A stretch of DNA of 64,000 nucleotides from Paenibacillus turpanensis (lineage in GTDB: Bacteria; Bacillota; Bacilli; Paenibacillales; YIM-B00363), in NCBI RefSeq assembly GCF_011421635.1, contig NZ_WTLI01000009.1, forward strand, positions 146,679 through 210,678, read 5' to 3'. Both the position numbers and the translations under genes were made by a program. Shown one piece after another: positions 1-8,150 of this stretch; the first letter of the stretch is position 1; every line of letters begins with the position of its first letter. Under the pieces are notes generated by a model, which ran no database searches, was not told the origin of the DNA, and saw only the letters and a list, made by a program, of their open reading frames with translations.

Positions 1-2
1 TG

Positions 3-989
3 GTGGTGTCTGCTTCTTTGGCGAGGGCGGTTGAGCGTCTTCCGGAAAGCGCCGTTATTGTGGCGCTGCTTGATTCTCCTCATGAAGCGGACCAGCCGGA
101 GGGCTCCGCTGCAGCGATTTTTAAGTATCAATCGCTCGTTGAGCTCGTCAACAAGCTGGGGAATGTGTATATGAGCTTCCGGCAGCAGCCTATGAGACAG
201 CACGGAAACGGGCCTGGGGCAGGCGCTTGTACCGTCGTTACCTTTTTTGCGGCCTCCGGCGGGACGGGAAAAACAACCGCTGCAATCTACAGCGCCGCAG
301 ATCTTATTAAGCGGGGAAAGCGTGTGCTGTACATTAATTTGGAAAGCGCCAATTGTGTTTCTTCCTATTTGTCCGAGAGAACTCAAAGCTCAGTGGATTT
401 AGGGCGTATGCTCTACCATATTCGTGCCGTGCAGCCGGAGCAGGCCATGGAAGCGGCAGCGGAAGGCAAGGTAATGGAAAGAGGCATTGCGTACAACCGT
501 CCGCTTCATGTGCGGGAATGGCTCGAGCTGCGCGCGGACGATATTGAAGGGATTGTTACAGCGGCGAGAGCTTCTGAAGCATATGATATGGTTTTGCTCG
601 ATCTGGAGAGCGGTTTATCCACGGTTGCGTTAGCCGCACTTCAAGCATGTGATTTAACGGTGTGGACATGTACGGGAGACGCAGCCTCAGAAGAAAAGCG
701 GAGACTTTGCCAACGTGCATTGGAAGAGCTGCAGCTTTGGGGGCAGTTGAAGACAAAGTGCATGTTTCTGCAGACAAAACGGGTCCCCACTGCATATCCC
801 CCTGCTTCGGGAAATAAGCACCTGCCCTATATGCCGCAATGGAAAACCTCGCAATCGCTTGAGGATGTTTGGCAGTCGCCCTATTACGCGGAGCAGGCTG
901 CGAGCTTGTGGGGGGCGCTGCTAGAGGACGGTGATCGCGATGGACCAGCAGTTGTACGCGAAGCGGTGCCGGGAGGCCGTCCGCACTAA
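3..989 (+). CDS. TadZ/CpaE-like pilus ATPase (5' end outside window)
   Basis: P-loop ATPase of the MinD/ParA superfamily, of the kind (TadZ/CpaE) that localises Tad pilus machinery at the membrane. A deviant Walker A, ASGGTGKTT, lies at about residues 84-92 of the visible part, and a LLDLESG segment near 200 fits the switch/Walker B region. The visible N-terminus resembles the end of a receiver-like CpaE domain, so the true start is probably upstream of base 1. It is followed without a gap by the CpaF ATPase, whose start lies inside its 3' end. The Tad context and the motif make the family call firm; the exact role is inferred from position. Confidence 0.8.
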   Translation: MVSASLARAVERLPESAVIVALLDSPHEADQPEGSAAAIFKYQSLVELVNKLGNVYMSFRQQPMRQHGNGPGAGACTVVTFFAASGGTGKTTAAIYSAADLIKRGKRVLYINLESANCVSSYLSERTQSSVDLGRMLYHIRAVQPEQAMEAAAEGKVMERGIAYNRPLHVREWLELRADDIEGIVTAARASEAYDMVLLDLESGLSTVALAALQACDLTVWTCTGDAASEEKRRLCQRALEELQLWGQLKTKCMFLQTKRVPTAYPPASGNKHLPYMPQWKTSQSLEDVWQSPYYAEQAASLWGALLEDGDRDGPAVVREAVPGGRPH

Positions 990-2121
990 GCTTGAATATT
1001 TGGAAAGCTGCAGCGATGAGCAGCTGAAAGGCATCGTTGAAGCCGTCGTCTTCGGGATATCGGCGGAGTCTTACCTTACCGCAGCGGAAAAGGAGCAGCT
1101 GGTCAGCAGGGTTCTGTACTCGTTTCGTGGTCTTGATGTGCTGGAGCCGCTGCTGCACGATTCGCAGGTGACGGAGATTATGGTCAACTCACACGAGGAA
1201 ATATTTTTTGAAAAGGGCGGTCGTCTCTTTACCTATGATTTGGCATTTGAATCCGTGGAGCGTCTGGAAACCGTCATCCAGACGATCGTAAGCAGCGTAA
1301 ACCGAACCGTGAACGAAGCCTCGCCGATCGTTGATGCGCGGCTGGCCGACGGGTCCAGGGTCAACGTAGTACTGCCGCCTGTTGCCCTTAAGGGACCGGC
1401 GCTGACGATCCGCAAATTTCCGGAACGTCCGCTAGGGCTGCAGGACTTAATCGAAAAAGGGGCATTAACACCGGAAGCCGCGGATTATCTCATTGCTGCT
1501 GTCAAGGACCGCAGAAATATATTTATCAGCGGAGGAACCGGCTCGGGCAAAACGACGTTTCTTAACGCGTTGTCCCAGCATATTCCGTCCCATGAGCGAA
1601 TTATTACGATCGAGGATTCGGCGGAGCTGCAAATTCGTACGGTGCCGAATCTAATCAGCCTCGAGACGAGGAATCCGAACACAGAGGGGAAGGGTGAAAT
1701 TACGATACGGCAGCTGATTAAAAGCTCCCTTCGTATGCGCCCGAGCCGCATCATTGTGGGGGAGGTTCGGGGAGCAGAGGCGCTTGATATGCTGCAAGCA
1801 ATGAATACGGGGCATGACGGCTCGTTGTCCACAGGACACGCGAACTCGGCCCGGGACATGCTCAGCCGGCTGGAGACGATGGTGTTAAGCGCCGTTTCCT
1901 TGCCCTTGGAAGTGATTCGCCAGCAGATCAGCTCTGCGCTTGATGTGATGGTGCATTTAAGCCGGATGACTGACTTCAGCCGTAAAGTCGTGGAAATATG
2001 CGAGGTAGGGGCTGCCGACGGAGGCGCTGTGAAGCTTAAACCGCAATTCGTCTATGATCCATCTATGGAATGCTTGCAGGCGGTGACGAAGAGTGTAGAC
2101 GAAGGAGGACATGTCCGTTGA
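940..2121 (+). CDS. cpaF: CpaF/TadA secretion ATPase
   Basis: Hexameric type II/IV secretion-family ATPase that powers Tad/Flp pilus assembly at the cytoplasmic membrane. From ATG 940 it has 393 residues: an N-terminal domain, a PVVDARL-like region (SPIVDARLADGSRVN), Walker A GGTGSGKTT near 198-206, a Walker B-like RIIVGEVRG near 270, and the TGHDGSLSTGHAN motif typical of the family. A GTG at 931 is also in frame, but AGAGG at 923-927 sits better for 940. It overlaps the end of the TadZ-like gene and its TGA overlaps the TTG start of tadB, indicating translational coupling. Confidence 0.93.
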   Translation: MDQQLYAKRCREAVRTKLEYLESCSDEQLKGIVEAVVFGISAESYLTAAEKEQLVSRVLYSFRGLDVLEPLLHDSQVTEIMVNSHEEIFFEKGGRLFTYDLAFESVERLETVIQTIVSSVNRTVNEASPIVDARLADGSRVNVVLPPVALKGPALTIRKFPERPLGLQDLIEKGALTPEAADYLIAAVKDRRNIFISGGTGSGKTTFLNALSQHIPSHERIITIEDSAELQIRTVPNLISLETRNPNTEGKGEITIRQLIKSSLRMRPSRIIVGEVRGAEALDMLQAMNTGHDGSLSTGHANSARDMLSRLETMVLSAVSLPLEVIRQQISSALDVMVHLSRMTDFSRKVVEICEVGAADGGAVKLKPQFVYDPSMECLQAVTKSVDEGGHVR

Positions 2122-3011
2122 TTGTGGTCATTATAGCTGCGGCAGCGCTTTGTACGTATGGCGTGCTTGTGTGGCGCGATCGAGGCAAGGTCCGCGATGG
2201 AAAGCGAGAAAAAGGCTTTTCTTGGCGGACTCGTATGAACATCCCGGTGAGGACGGACAAACTCAGCGGGACAGAAAGCTACGATACATATGTGCTGTCC
2301 CAGAAGGAGCTGTTTGTAGTGGGCGCAGCCGGTTTTGCTGCAATGGCGCTGATCGGACGTCTGTTTTATGAACCGCTGCTGCTGAGTGTTATAACTGGGC
2401 TCTTGGGCTTGTCAGCCGTCCCGTTCTACCGCAAGGCAGTGGCAGCAAGGCGGAAGCAGCAGCTAACGCTGCAATTTAAGCAGGCCCTTTACTCGGTCTC
2501 CTCTTCATTGTCCGCAGGGAAATCGGTGGAAAATGCCTTCCGTTCGGTGAACGAAGACTTGTCGCTCTTGTATCCGCAAGGAGATGTGCCGATGATGAAG
2601 GAGCTTGAGCGAATTGTTGCTCTCATTGAACTCGGCGAGCCCATCGAAAAAGCATTGGAGCAGTTTGCCGCTCGCAGCGGGGTTGAGGAAATCCAAACCT
2701 TCTCGGATATATTCCGCATTGGCAAGCGAAGCGGTGTCGATTTGGTGCATGTGGTACGACTCACCTCTCAATCGATCGGGGAAAAAATCGATATGGAGCA
2801 GGAAATTTCCGTCATGCTCGCTCAAAAGCGTTTTGAATCCAAAGCGCTGCTGCTGGTTCCCCTCGTCCTGCTTGCTTTTTTGAAATATAGTTCACCGGAC
2901 TATGTTGCGCCTCTTTATGCAGCGGGAGGGATCGTAGTAATGACAGCAGCGCTTCTCGTATTAGGCGGTGCGTTCTGGTTCGTCAATCGGTTGATGAATA
3001 TTAAGGTGTGA
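2118..3011 (+). CDS. tadB: TadB-like type II secretion F-domain protein
   Basis: Inner-membrane platform protein of the Tad pilus, with a type II secretion system F domain. I chose TTG 2118 because GGAGG at 2104-2108 is 9 bases upstream; the frame is open further back but has no ribosome site. The 297-residue product has an N-terminal hydrophobic helix, a hydrophobic pair around residues 75-110, the cytoplasmic F domain (LSAGKSVENAFRSV ... IELGEPIEKAL ... GKRSGVDL), and a C-terminal membrane hairpin (about 250-297). It overlaps cpaF by 4 bases and precedes the TadC paralogue by 6. Confidence 0.88.
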   Translation: MIVVIIAAAALCTYGVLVWRDRGKVRDGKREKGFSWRTRMNIPVRTDKLSGTESYDTYVLSQKELFVVGAAGFAAMALIGRLFYEPLLLSVITGLLGLSAVPFYRKAVAARRKQQLTLQFKQALYSVSSSLSAGKSVENAFRSVNEDLSLLYPQGDVPMMKELERIVALIELGEPIEKALEQFAARSGVEEIQTFSDIFRIGKRSGVDLVHVVRLTSQSIGEKIDMEQEISVMLAQKRFESKALLLVPLVLLAFLKYSSPDYVAPLYAAGGIVVMTAALLVLGGAFWFVNRLMNIKV

Positions 3012-3017
3012 TGGGAA

Positions 3018-3863
3018 ATGGCAATTGCAATGATCGGGCTTTTGATAGTTTGGCTCTTTGGCGCCGGAGCGGGTAAGGCTTATCGCGCCAACAATGTTCG
3101 AAATGGCTTCTTGGCGTCTTTCAGCTGGTACATCGATAGGCTTCGATTGGCACAGGTTTTCGATGCTTTTCTTGTACGACTGCAGTATAAGTTCAGTCAG
3201 CTTGGAGAGATGACAGGCTTGTTTGAACGAAGCAAGCTTTGGCTTATTGAAACAACAGGCATCAGTTATGCTGTGCTGTTGTTTACGATTTTGCTGGCCT
3301 GGCTGGTCGGCGGAGACCCGGTTCTTGTAGGAGCGGGTCTTCTAGGGGCTCTGGTGACTCCGCTATTTCGCATCAAAAGCTTGGACGCACGTGTATTGAC
3401 TCGGAAACGTCAGATGATGCTTGAGCTGCCGAATGTACTGAATCAGCTGGCTCTCTTTATGCACGCCGGCGATCCGATCACGAAGGCATTGTCGCGGTGC
3501 GCCGTGCCGGCAAGCGGAAATAAAGCGGTTCACCCGCTCTATGGCGAGCTGGCAAGATTGAAGCTGGAGCTGGAGCAGCAGCAGCCGTTTGCCGAGAGTA
3601 TAGAGCGGTTTAACAAGCGCTGCGGTTTACAGGAGGTTTCCTTGGTTTGTACGACGATATTGCTTAATCACAAAAGGGGCGGTAATTATCTTGCGGCTTC
3701 GCTGCAGGAGCTGGGCAGAGGATTATGGGACAAGCGAAAAACGACAGTCCGAACCTTGACGGAAGAGGCGTCTTCAAAAATGCTTTTTCCGATGGTCGTC
3801 ATTTTTCTTGTTGTACTTGTTATTGTCGCTTATCCAGCGATTATGCTGCTTGAAAATTCATAA
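3018..3863 (+). CDS. tadC: TadC-like type II secretion F-domain protein
   Basis: Second F-domain platform protein of the Tad system, 281 residues, expected to pair with TadB in the membrane. It has an N-terminal hydrophobic helix (residues 1-15), a central hydrophobic pair (about 80-120), the F domain with MHAGDPITKALSR and an NHKRGGNYLAASL segment equivalent to the conserved SG-hinge region, and a C-terminal hydrophobic helix (about 255-277). It begins 6 bases after tadB and ends 15 bases before the pilin-like gene, inside the same operon. Confidence 0.86.
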   Translation: MAIAMIGLLIVWLFGAGAGKAYRANNVRNGFLASFSWYIDRLRLAQVFDAFLVRLQYKFSQLGEMTGLFERSKLWLIETTGISYAVLLFTILLAWLVGGDPVLVGAGLLGALVTPLFRIKSLDARVLTRKRQMMLELPNVLNQLALFMHAGDPITKALSRCAVPASGNKAVHPLYGELARLKLELEQQQPFAESIERFNKRCGLQEVSLVCTTILLNHKRGGNYLAASLQELGRGLWDKRKTTVRTLTEEASSKMLFPMVVIFLVVLVIVAYPAIMLLENS

Positions 3864-3878
3864 GGGGAGAGAATGTGG

Positions 3879-4106
3879 ATGAAGACGATTTCGATTGTAA
3901 ATGAATGGAACAAGCTGAAGAGGGACGAGAGCGGAATCGGGACGCTGGAAATGCTGCTGATTATTGCAATCATCATTATCATAGCGGTTGCTTTCCGTAA
4001 ATGGATTAGCAAATGGGTATATGAAATGTTTACCGATTCGCAAACCAAGCTGGACCAAAACCGCACGGACCCAGGAAATATTAACCCTCCAGCCAGCGGC
4101 AGCTAA
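3879..4106 (+). CDS. Flp1-like small pilin
   Basis: Predicted major pilin-type subunit of the Tad pilus, 75 residues. A short basic leader (LKRDESG) is followed by IGTLE and a long Ile/Ala-rich hydrophobic stretch: a class III/IV prepilin signal with cleavage expected after the Gly and the conserved Glu at +5. The prepilin peptidase at 7624-8136 is the likely processing enzyme. ATG 3879 is preferred over ATG 3873 because GGGGAGA at 3864-3870 is then 8 bases upstream. The stop overlaps the start of the next gene (TAATG). The C-terminal tail is polar and rich in N, P and G. Confidence 0.8.
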   Translation: MKTISIVNEWNKLKRDESGIGTLEMLLIIAIIIIIAVAFRKWISKWVYEMFTDSQTKLDQNRTDPGNINPPASGS

Positions 4107-5065
4107 TGGCCAAAGCGAAATGGAAATGGCTTGGAAATGAAAAAGGCTCATTTACGCTGGAAGCGGCGCTTGTAATGCCAGTCATTATGCTGATCGTGAT
4201 CAGTCTGCTGCTTCTTGCGGTTGGGCAGCTGCGCAGTGCGCAGCTATATAAGTTTTCCTATCAAATTGCCGACCGTACCGCGTTTTCGTGGAGCAACAGT
4301 CACCGAGAGTATAAAACAGGGGCTTTAACCCCGGGATTTTACGACCCGCTATATTGGCGGCTGACCGATAATGCGCCGGTAAGGGTGGATAAAGGAAGCG
4401 TTCCGGATGACGGGCTTCCAGGAGCGAAATTGGCCAAGGGTCTTCCTGAAGCATCATTTGGCGATGCCTATTCGGCGATGGATAGATCGGGGCTGTTTTC
4501 GTATGTGCAGGTTTCTTCTTCAAGCAATGTGCCATGGCAGGGCCGGAAAACACTCATTGCGAATGCCTCGATAACAGAGCCGGCGGAGTTTATCCGCAAT
4601 ACCGATCTCATACTTAACGATCTTCCCAAATATGTTCAGAGGGCAACAGCTCCCGCACAAGCATCTGCTGCGCAAAACGGAACCCAGCAAAATTCCGGCA
4701 GCAATGAGGCTGCTAATAAACCGAGAGAGCTGGTATTCAGTAATCATGCTGAGGCACTCGCATACCTGCGAACGATTGTAAAAGGAAGTTATTCTTCTAG
4801 AAGTACAACCGAGAACGGGACGTGGCGAATGATCGATGCATTGGATCGGGACGGCATTGCCCATCAGGTGTATGTGGGTCCCAAAACTTACGGCGGAGAC
4901 ATCAAGGATCAGCTTTTGAAGGATGCGGAGCTGGTGTCCAAGGGGGAGGTGAAGGGCGTGGTTTGGCATTTTTTTCGCAAGGAGGGAGCGGGCCAGCCGG
5001 GTCCAAGCAGAAGTCTAGCTGCAGAGCTTCAGAAGAAGGGAATTATGGTGGTCATCCATGAGTAA
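4106..5065 (+). CDS. TadE-like pseudopilin with long extracellular domain
   Basis: Membrane-anchored protein of 319 residues with a prepilin-like N-terminus: NEKGSFTLEAALVMP, where FTLE follows a Gly and leads into a hydrophobic helix (about residues 14-40). This is the TadE/TadG signature. The rest is a predicted exposed domain with a Gln/Asn/Ser/Ala-rich stretch near 190-210. Length exceeds a minimal TadE. It overlaps the following TadG-like gene by 8 bases. Likely a minor pilin or a factor that primes or stabilises the pilus; the exact role is not visible from sequence. Confidence 0.75.
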   Translation: MAKAKWKWLGNEKGSFTLEAALVMPVIMLIVISLLLLAVGQLRSAQLYKFSYQIADRTAFSWSNSHREYKTGALTPGFYDPLYWRLTDNAPVRVDKGSVPDDGLPGAKLAKGLPEASFGDAYSAMDRSGLFSYVQVSSSSNVPWQGRKTLIANASITEPAEFIRNTDLILNDLPKYVQRATAPAQASAAQNGTQQNSGSNEAANKPRELVFSNHAEALAYLRTIVKGSYSSRSTTENGTWRMIDALDRDGIAHQVYVGPKTYGGDIKDQLLKDAELVSKGEVKGVVWHFFRKEGAGQPGPSRSLAAELQKKGIMVVIHE

Positions 5066-6983
5066 GCAGCCCTCTGAAGATCATGATCCGCTTCCAAGCC
5101 GCAAATGGTGGGACAAGAGTGTAAAAAACGAGCGCGGCTCTGTATCGGTGCTGCTGCTCCTTCTGTTTGCGGCATTTTTCTTGTTCTGTGGGCTGCTGGT
5201 GGATATTGCGAGAATTTACATGGCGGATAATCGGGTGGAGACGGCCCTCCGTGCAGGTGCCCGCAGTGCTTTGTCAGGATATGACACCGGCGTGAAAGAG
5301 TATGGATTGTTTGGGGTTAGCGTGGGTGACGAACAGATCAAGCAGTGGTCGATAGAAGTTGTGCAGGCGCATCTTCGAGGTCAAGGAAAGAGCGGCTGGA
5401 CTGCGGCTGCGGTTGAATCTAGCAAGCTGCATACAACGGCGCTCTACCCGTTGGCGGATCATACGATTTTTCGCCAGCAGGTGATGGAGCGGATGAAGTA
5501 TGTTGCTCCCGCTGAATTCGCGGTATCCATTACGGAGGGCTTCCGTAAAACTCGTGCGGAGGCCGCCGCCGTACAAACGTATACGGAGCAGATGAAGCAG
5601 CTCGAGCAGCTGCAGGAAAAGCGGGAACAAGCCTTGAGGGCGGCAAAAAGTAAAGCGGAAGAGCTGATTAGGGATGCGAATCGCTTCCATAACAACTTTA
5701 CGTCGTATATTGCACAAGCCACTCACCCGGAAATGCCTTCTTATTCTGCAGGTGATGCGGCATTATCCCAATATTCCGGAATGACGAAAACGCTGAACGA
5801 GCTATTTGCACATTTGCAGGAGGCGAACCAAGTTGACCGTGAAATGGCCGGTTATGCCGATCAGACGGAGCAAAGCTGGAGAAGCCAAACCGCTAATGCT
5901 TCCGCAGAGTGGCATGGATTAGGGCTTCTCGGTGAGGATTATTTTGCAAAATACCGGAGTGATGCAGCGGAATTGGTTGCTTACGTGGGCAAGCTCTGCA
6001 ATCAATGGTCTGCGCGAAAAGGCGGCCAAGAGCTTCGGCAGGCGAATGGTGACATCAAACAAGGGGCCCAGCGCTGGGGACAGCAGCTGATGCAGAAGGA
6101 AGCAGAACGGCAAGCGGCGTATGACCGGCAGAAGCAGGCGGAAAAAGGAAAAAAGCAGGAAGCGGAAACGGAAGGGAAAAAGGCGTTGTCCCAAGCGCTT
6201 AAAGGAGCCTGCGAGCGGGTCGATTTGCCTTATTACATCAAGCTTTTGGGCAATGGGGGTGCGTTGAAATACTTGCAATATAATGAGAACCAGGCTGCTG
6301 CGGGATCAGATTACCAGGCTCCTGAACCGGTCGGCTCGAGCGGCCTCGGTGCAATTCAGTTTTTATCGACGGTTTCCAGTGCGGCAGAGCTGCTGAGGAA
6401 TGATATGTATTTGAATGAATTTGCGTTGACCACCTTTAATCACCGATTGAGAGCAGATGAGTATAATCATGTTTTGGAGAAGCAGGAGGCGGAATACATC
6501 CTTTACGGACTTCCAGGCTGTGAAGCGAATATTTCGGCGGCTTACGCGGAAATGTTTGCTGTCCGTACGGCACTCCGAACAGCAGAGGCGCTGCTCCAGC
6601 CGGCTAGGGCGGCAGCGGGAACTCCGGCGCTTGCCTTCTTTACTGCTTTAGCGGAAGGGGTGCGGCAAGCCTCTTTGGACATGGAGAAGCTGATTAACGG
6701 AGAGAGCGTGGAGCTCTTTGCCAAAACCCCATCGATTCGTCTCAATTATGGGGATTATTTACGAATTTTTTATTTGCTGCACAGCAGCGATGACAAGGCG
6801 ATGGCACGAATGCAGGCTCTCATTGAGCTGCAAACAGGGACGGATTTAACGAAGGCGTATACGTCGGTTCATGCTTCGGTTGAAGCAAGGGTGCCTTATT
6901 GGTTTATGCCCCGTGTGCTGCGCGGATCGGAAGGAGGGAAGGGCTCCTATGCAATCTATAAACAAGTGTCTGACAGCTACTAA
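5058..6983 (+). CDS. TadG-like protein (DUF5702 type)
   Basis: Large (641 residues) single-pass protein of the Tad operon. An NERGSVSVLLLLLF segment near residues 24-38 starts a hydrophobic helix to about 55, followed by the VDIARIYMADNRVETALRAGARSAL stretch seen in TadG-like proteins (GARSAL near 70-75). The remainder is mostly helical and charged, with likely coiled coils at about 160-220 and 350-395 (runs of E, K, Q, R). Proteins of this form are annotated DUF5702 in Bacilli, an assignment I make from memory. It may be a minor pilin or surface component. It ends inside the next gene's ribosome-site region. Confidence 0.68.
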   Translation: MSKQPSEDHDPLPSRKWWDKSVKNERGSVSVLLLLLFAAFFLFCGLLVDIARIYMADNRVETALRAGARSALSGYDTGVKEYGLFGVSVGDEQIKQWSIEVVQAHLRGQGKSGWTAAAVESSKLHTTALYPLADHTIFRQQVMERMKYVAPAEFAVSITEGFRKTRAEAAAVQTYTEQMKQLEQLQEKREQALRAAKSKAEELIRDANRFHNNFTSYIAQATHPEMPSYSAGDAALSQYSGMTKTLNELFAHLQEANQVDREMAGYADQTEQSWRSQTANASAEWHGLGLLGEDYFAKYRSDAAELVAYVGKLCNQWSARKGGQELRQANGDIKQGAQRWGQQLMQKEAERQAAYDRQKQAEKGKKQEAETEGKKALSQALKGACERVDLPYYIKLLGNGGALKYLQYNENQAAAGSDYQAPEPVGSSGLGAIQFLSTVSSAAELLRNDMYLNEFALTTFNHRLRADEYNHVLEKQEAEYILYGLPGCEANISAAYAEMFAVRTALRTAEALLQPARAAAGTPALAFFTALAEGVRQASLDMEKLINGESVELFAKTPSIRLNYGDYLRIFYLLHSSDDKAMARMQALIELQTGTDLTKAYTSVHASVEARVPYWFMPRVLRGSEGGKGSYAIYKQVSDSY

Positions 6984-7539
6984 AGGCCCCACATCTAAAC
7001 GTTCGTATTGGAGGGGGCAGCAGGGCGGGTATACGCTGGAGGCCGCTGTCGTTTTTCCCATTTTTGCCGTGGCCGCAGTGATTTTTATTGTCATGATTCA
7101 TATTGCAATTATTGAAATGAATGTAAGGTCTGCACTGAATCAAGCAGTGAAGCTGGTGGCCGTCTATTCCTATCCAGCGGCAGCGGTAATGAATAAGACT
7201 AATCTTCCCGTTGATGTCATTGCCGGTATACAAGAACAGCTGCCGGAGGCGGTTAAGCCATTGCTGTCTGCAATCACATCTCCTGTTGATCGCGCTGCGC
7301 GGGATGCGGCTGAGGTACTCATTTACAACCACGCAGACCCGAAAAGCGATGGAACGAAGCGGCTGTATCGAGATCGGCTGGAGGTTTCGGAGCTGGAGCT
7401 GCCCTCGCTCTTTGGTTCAGGCGAGCCAATGGTGAAAATGACGGTTCAATATAAGGTGCCGATCACACTCCCGTTTTTCACGATTGACGTAACGCTTGTG
7501 CAAACGGCTTCGGAAAGAGCTTGGCTCGGGGCGTCGTAA
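6949..7539 (+). CDS. Second TadE-like protein
   Basis: A 196-residue membrane-anchored pseudopilin-like protein. GGYTLEAAVVFPIFAVAAV near residues 25-43 gives the YTLE plus hydrophobic helix signature of TadE. The remaining 150 residues are predicted to be extracellular and end in a beta-rich segment. ATG 6949 was selected because AAGGAGGG at 6931-6938 is 10 bases upstream; it lies within the 3' end of the TadG-like gene (35-base overlap). It is the last structural gene before the prepilin peptidase, so the operon carries two TadE-like proteins plus a TadG-like one. Confidence 0.72.
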   Translation: MQSINKCLTATKGPTSKRSYWRGQQGGYTLEAAVVFPIFAVAAVIFIVMIHIAIIEMNVRSALNQAVKLVAVYSYPAAAVMNKTNLPVDVIAGIQEQLPEAVKPLLSAITSPVDRAARDAAEVLIYNHADPKSDGTKRLYRDRLEVSELELPSLFGSGEPMVKMTVQYKVPITLPFFTIDVTLVQTASERAWLGAS

Positions 7540-7623
7540 GGGCTGATGTACGCTTAGCGAAAACCAAGTTGTTCGACTCGAATTTGTTGTTTTTTCATTT
7601 AGGAAAGCGGGAGGTTTTCGTGC

Positions 7624-8136
7624 ATGGTGAAGCTGGCCCTGCTCAGCTGTTTTTTGTTGGCGGTGCTTTACACAGACTTACGCAGCCGGCGAATTCCCAA
7701 TAAACTATGTGCGGCGGCTTTTCTTGCGGCTATCGTTTATCAGGGAACGGTGTCTTCGTTTGCAGGGCTTGGGGAAGCAGCCGCAGGAGCCTTGGCCGGA
7801 GGCGGGCTGATGGTCATTTTGTATGCAGCGGGGGCGACGGGGGGAGGAGACGTGAAGCTGTTTACAGCCGCAGGCGCGTGGATTGGAGCCGCGGCAGCCG
7901 CAAAAGCAGTTTTGATTGCAGTTCTGATCTCCGGGGCTGTTGCTGTGATTTACTTCGGCTGGAAAGGAAATCTTGGTTCCTATTTTCGTGAAATTTATCG
8001 ATTCCTCCTTTGCAGCGCTGCTTTGCGGGATCCTTCCATCGTTTTACGGGATGCGGCGCTTCAGAAGAGCCGTTTTCCTTTTGCCGTAGCGGCGGTTCCG
8101 GCCATTTATGCAGCGTTACATTTTCCCTTTAGGTAA
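7624..8136 (+). CDS. Type IV prepilin peptidase (A24, TadV/CpaA-like)
   Basis: Integral-membrane aspartic peptidase that would cleave the Flp1-like and TadE-like prepilins. The two catalytic aspartates of the A24 family are visible: D18 in YTDLRSRRIPN and D76 in GGGDVKL. At 170 residues it is the short, methyltransferase-less form typical of Tad systems, with about six hydrophobic helices. GGGAGG at 7609-7614 precedes ATG 7624. The 84-base gap before it contains no gene. Its position at the end of the pilin genes supports the assignment. Confidence 0.88.
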   Translation: MVKLALLSCFLLAVLYTDLRSRRIPNKLCAAAFLAAIVYQGTVSSFAGLGEAAAGALAGGGLMVILYAAGATGGGDVKLFTAAGAWIGAAAAAKAVLIAVLISGAVAVIYFGWKGNLGSYFREIYRFLLCSAALRDPSIVLRDAALQKSRFPFAVAAVPAIYAALHFPFR

Positions 8137-8150
8137 GGAGGTGTTTGTCA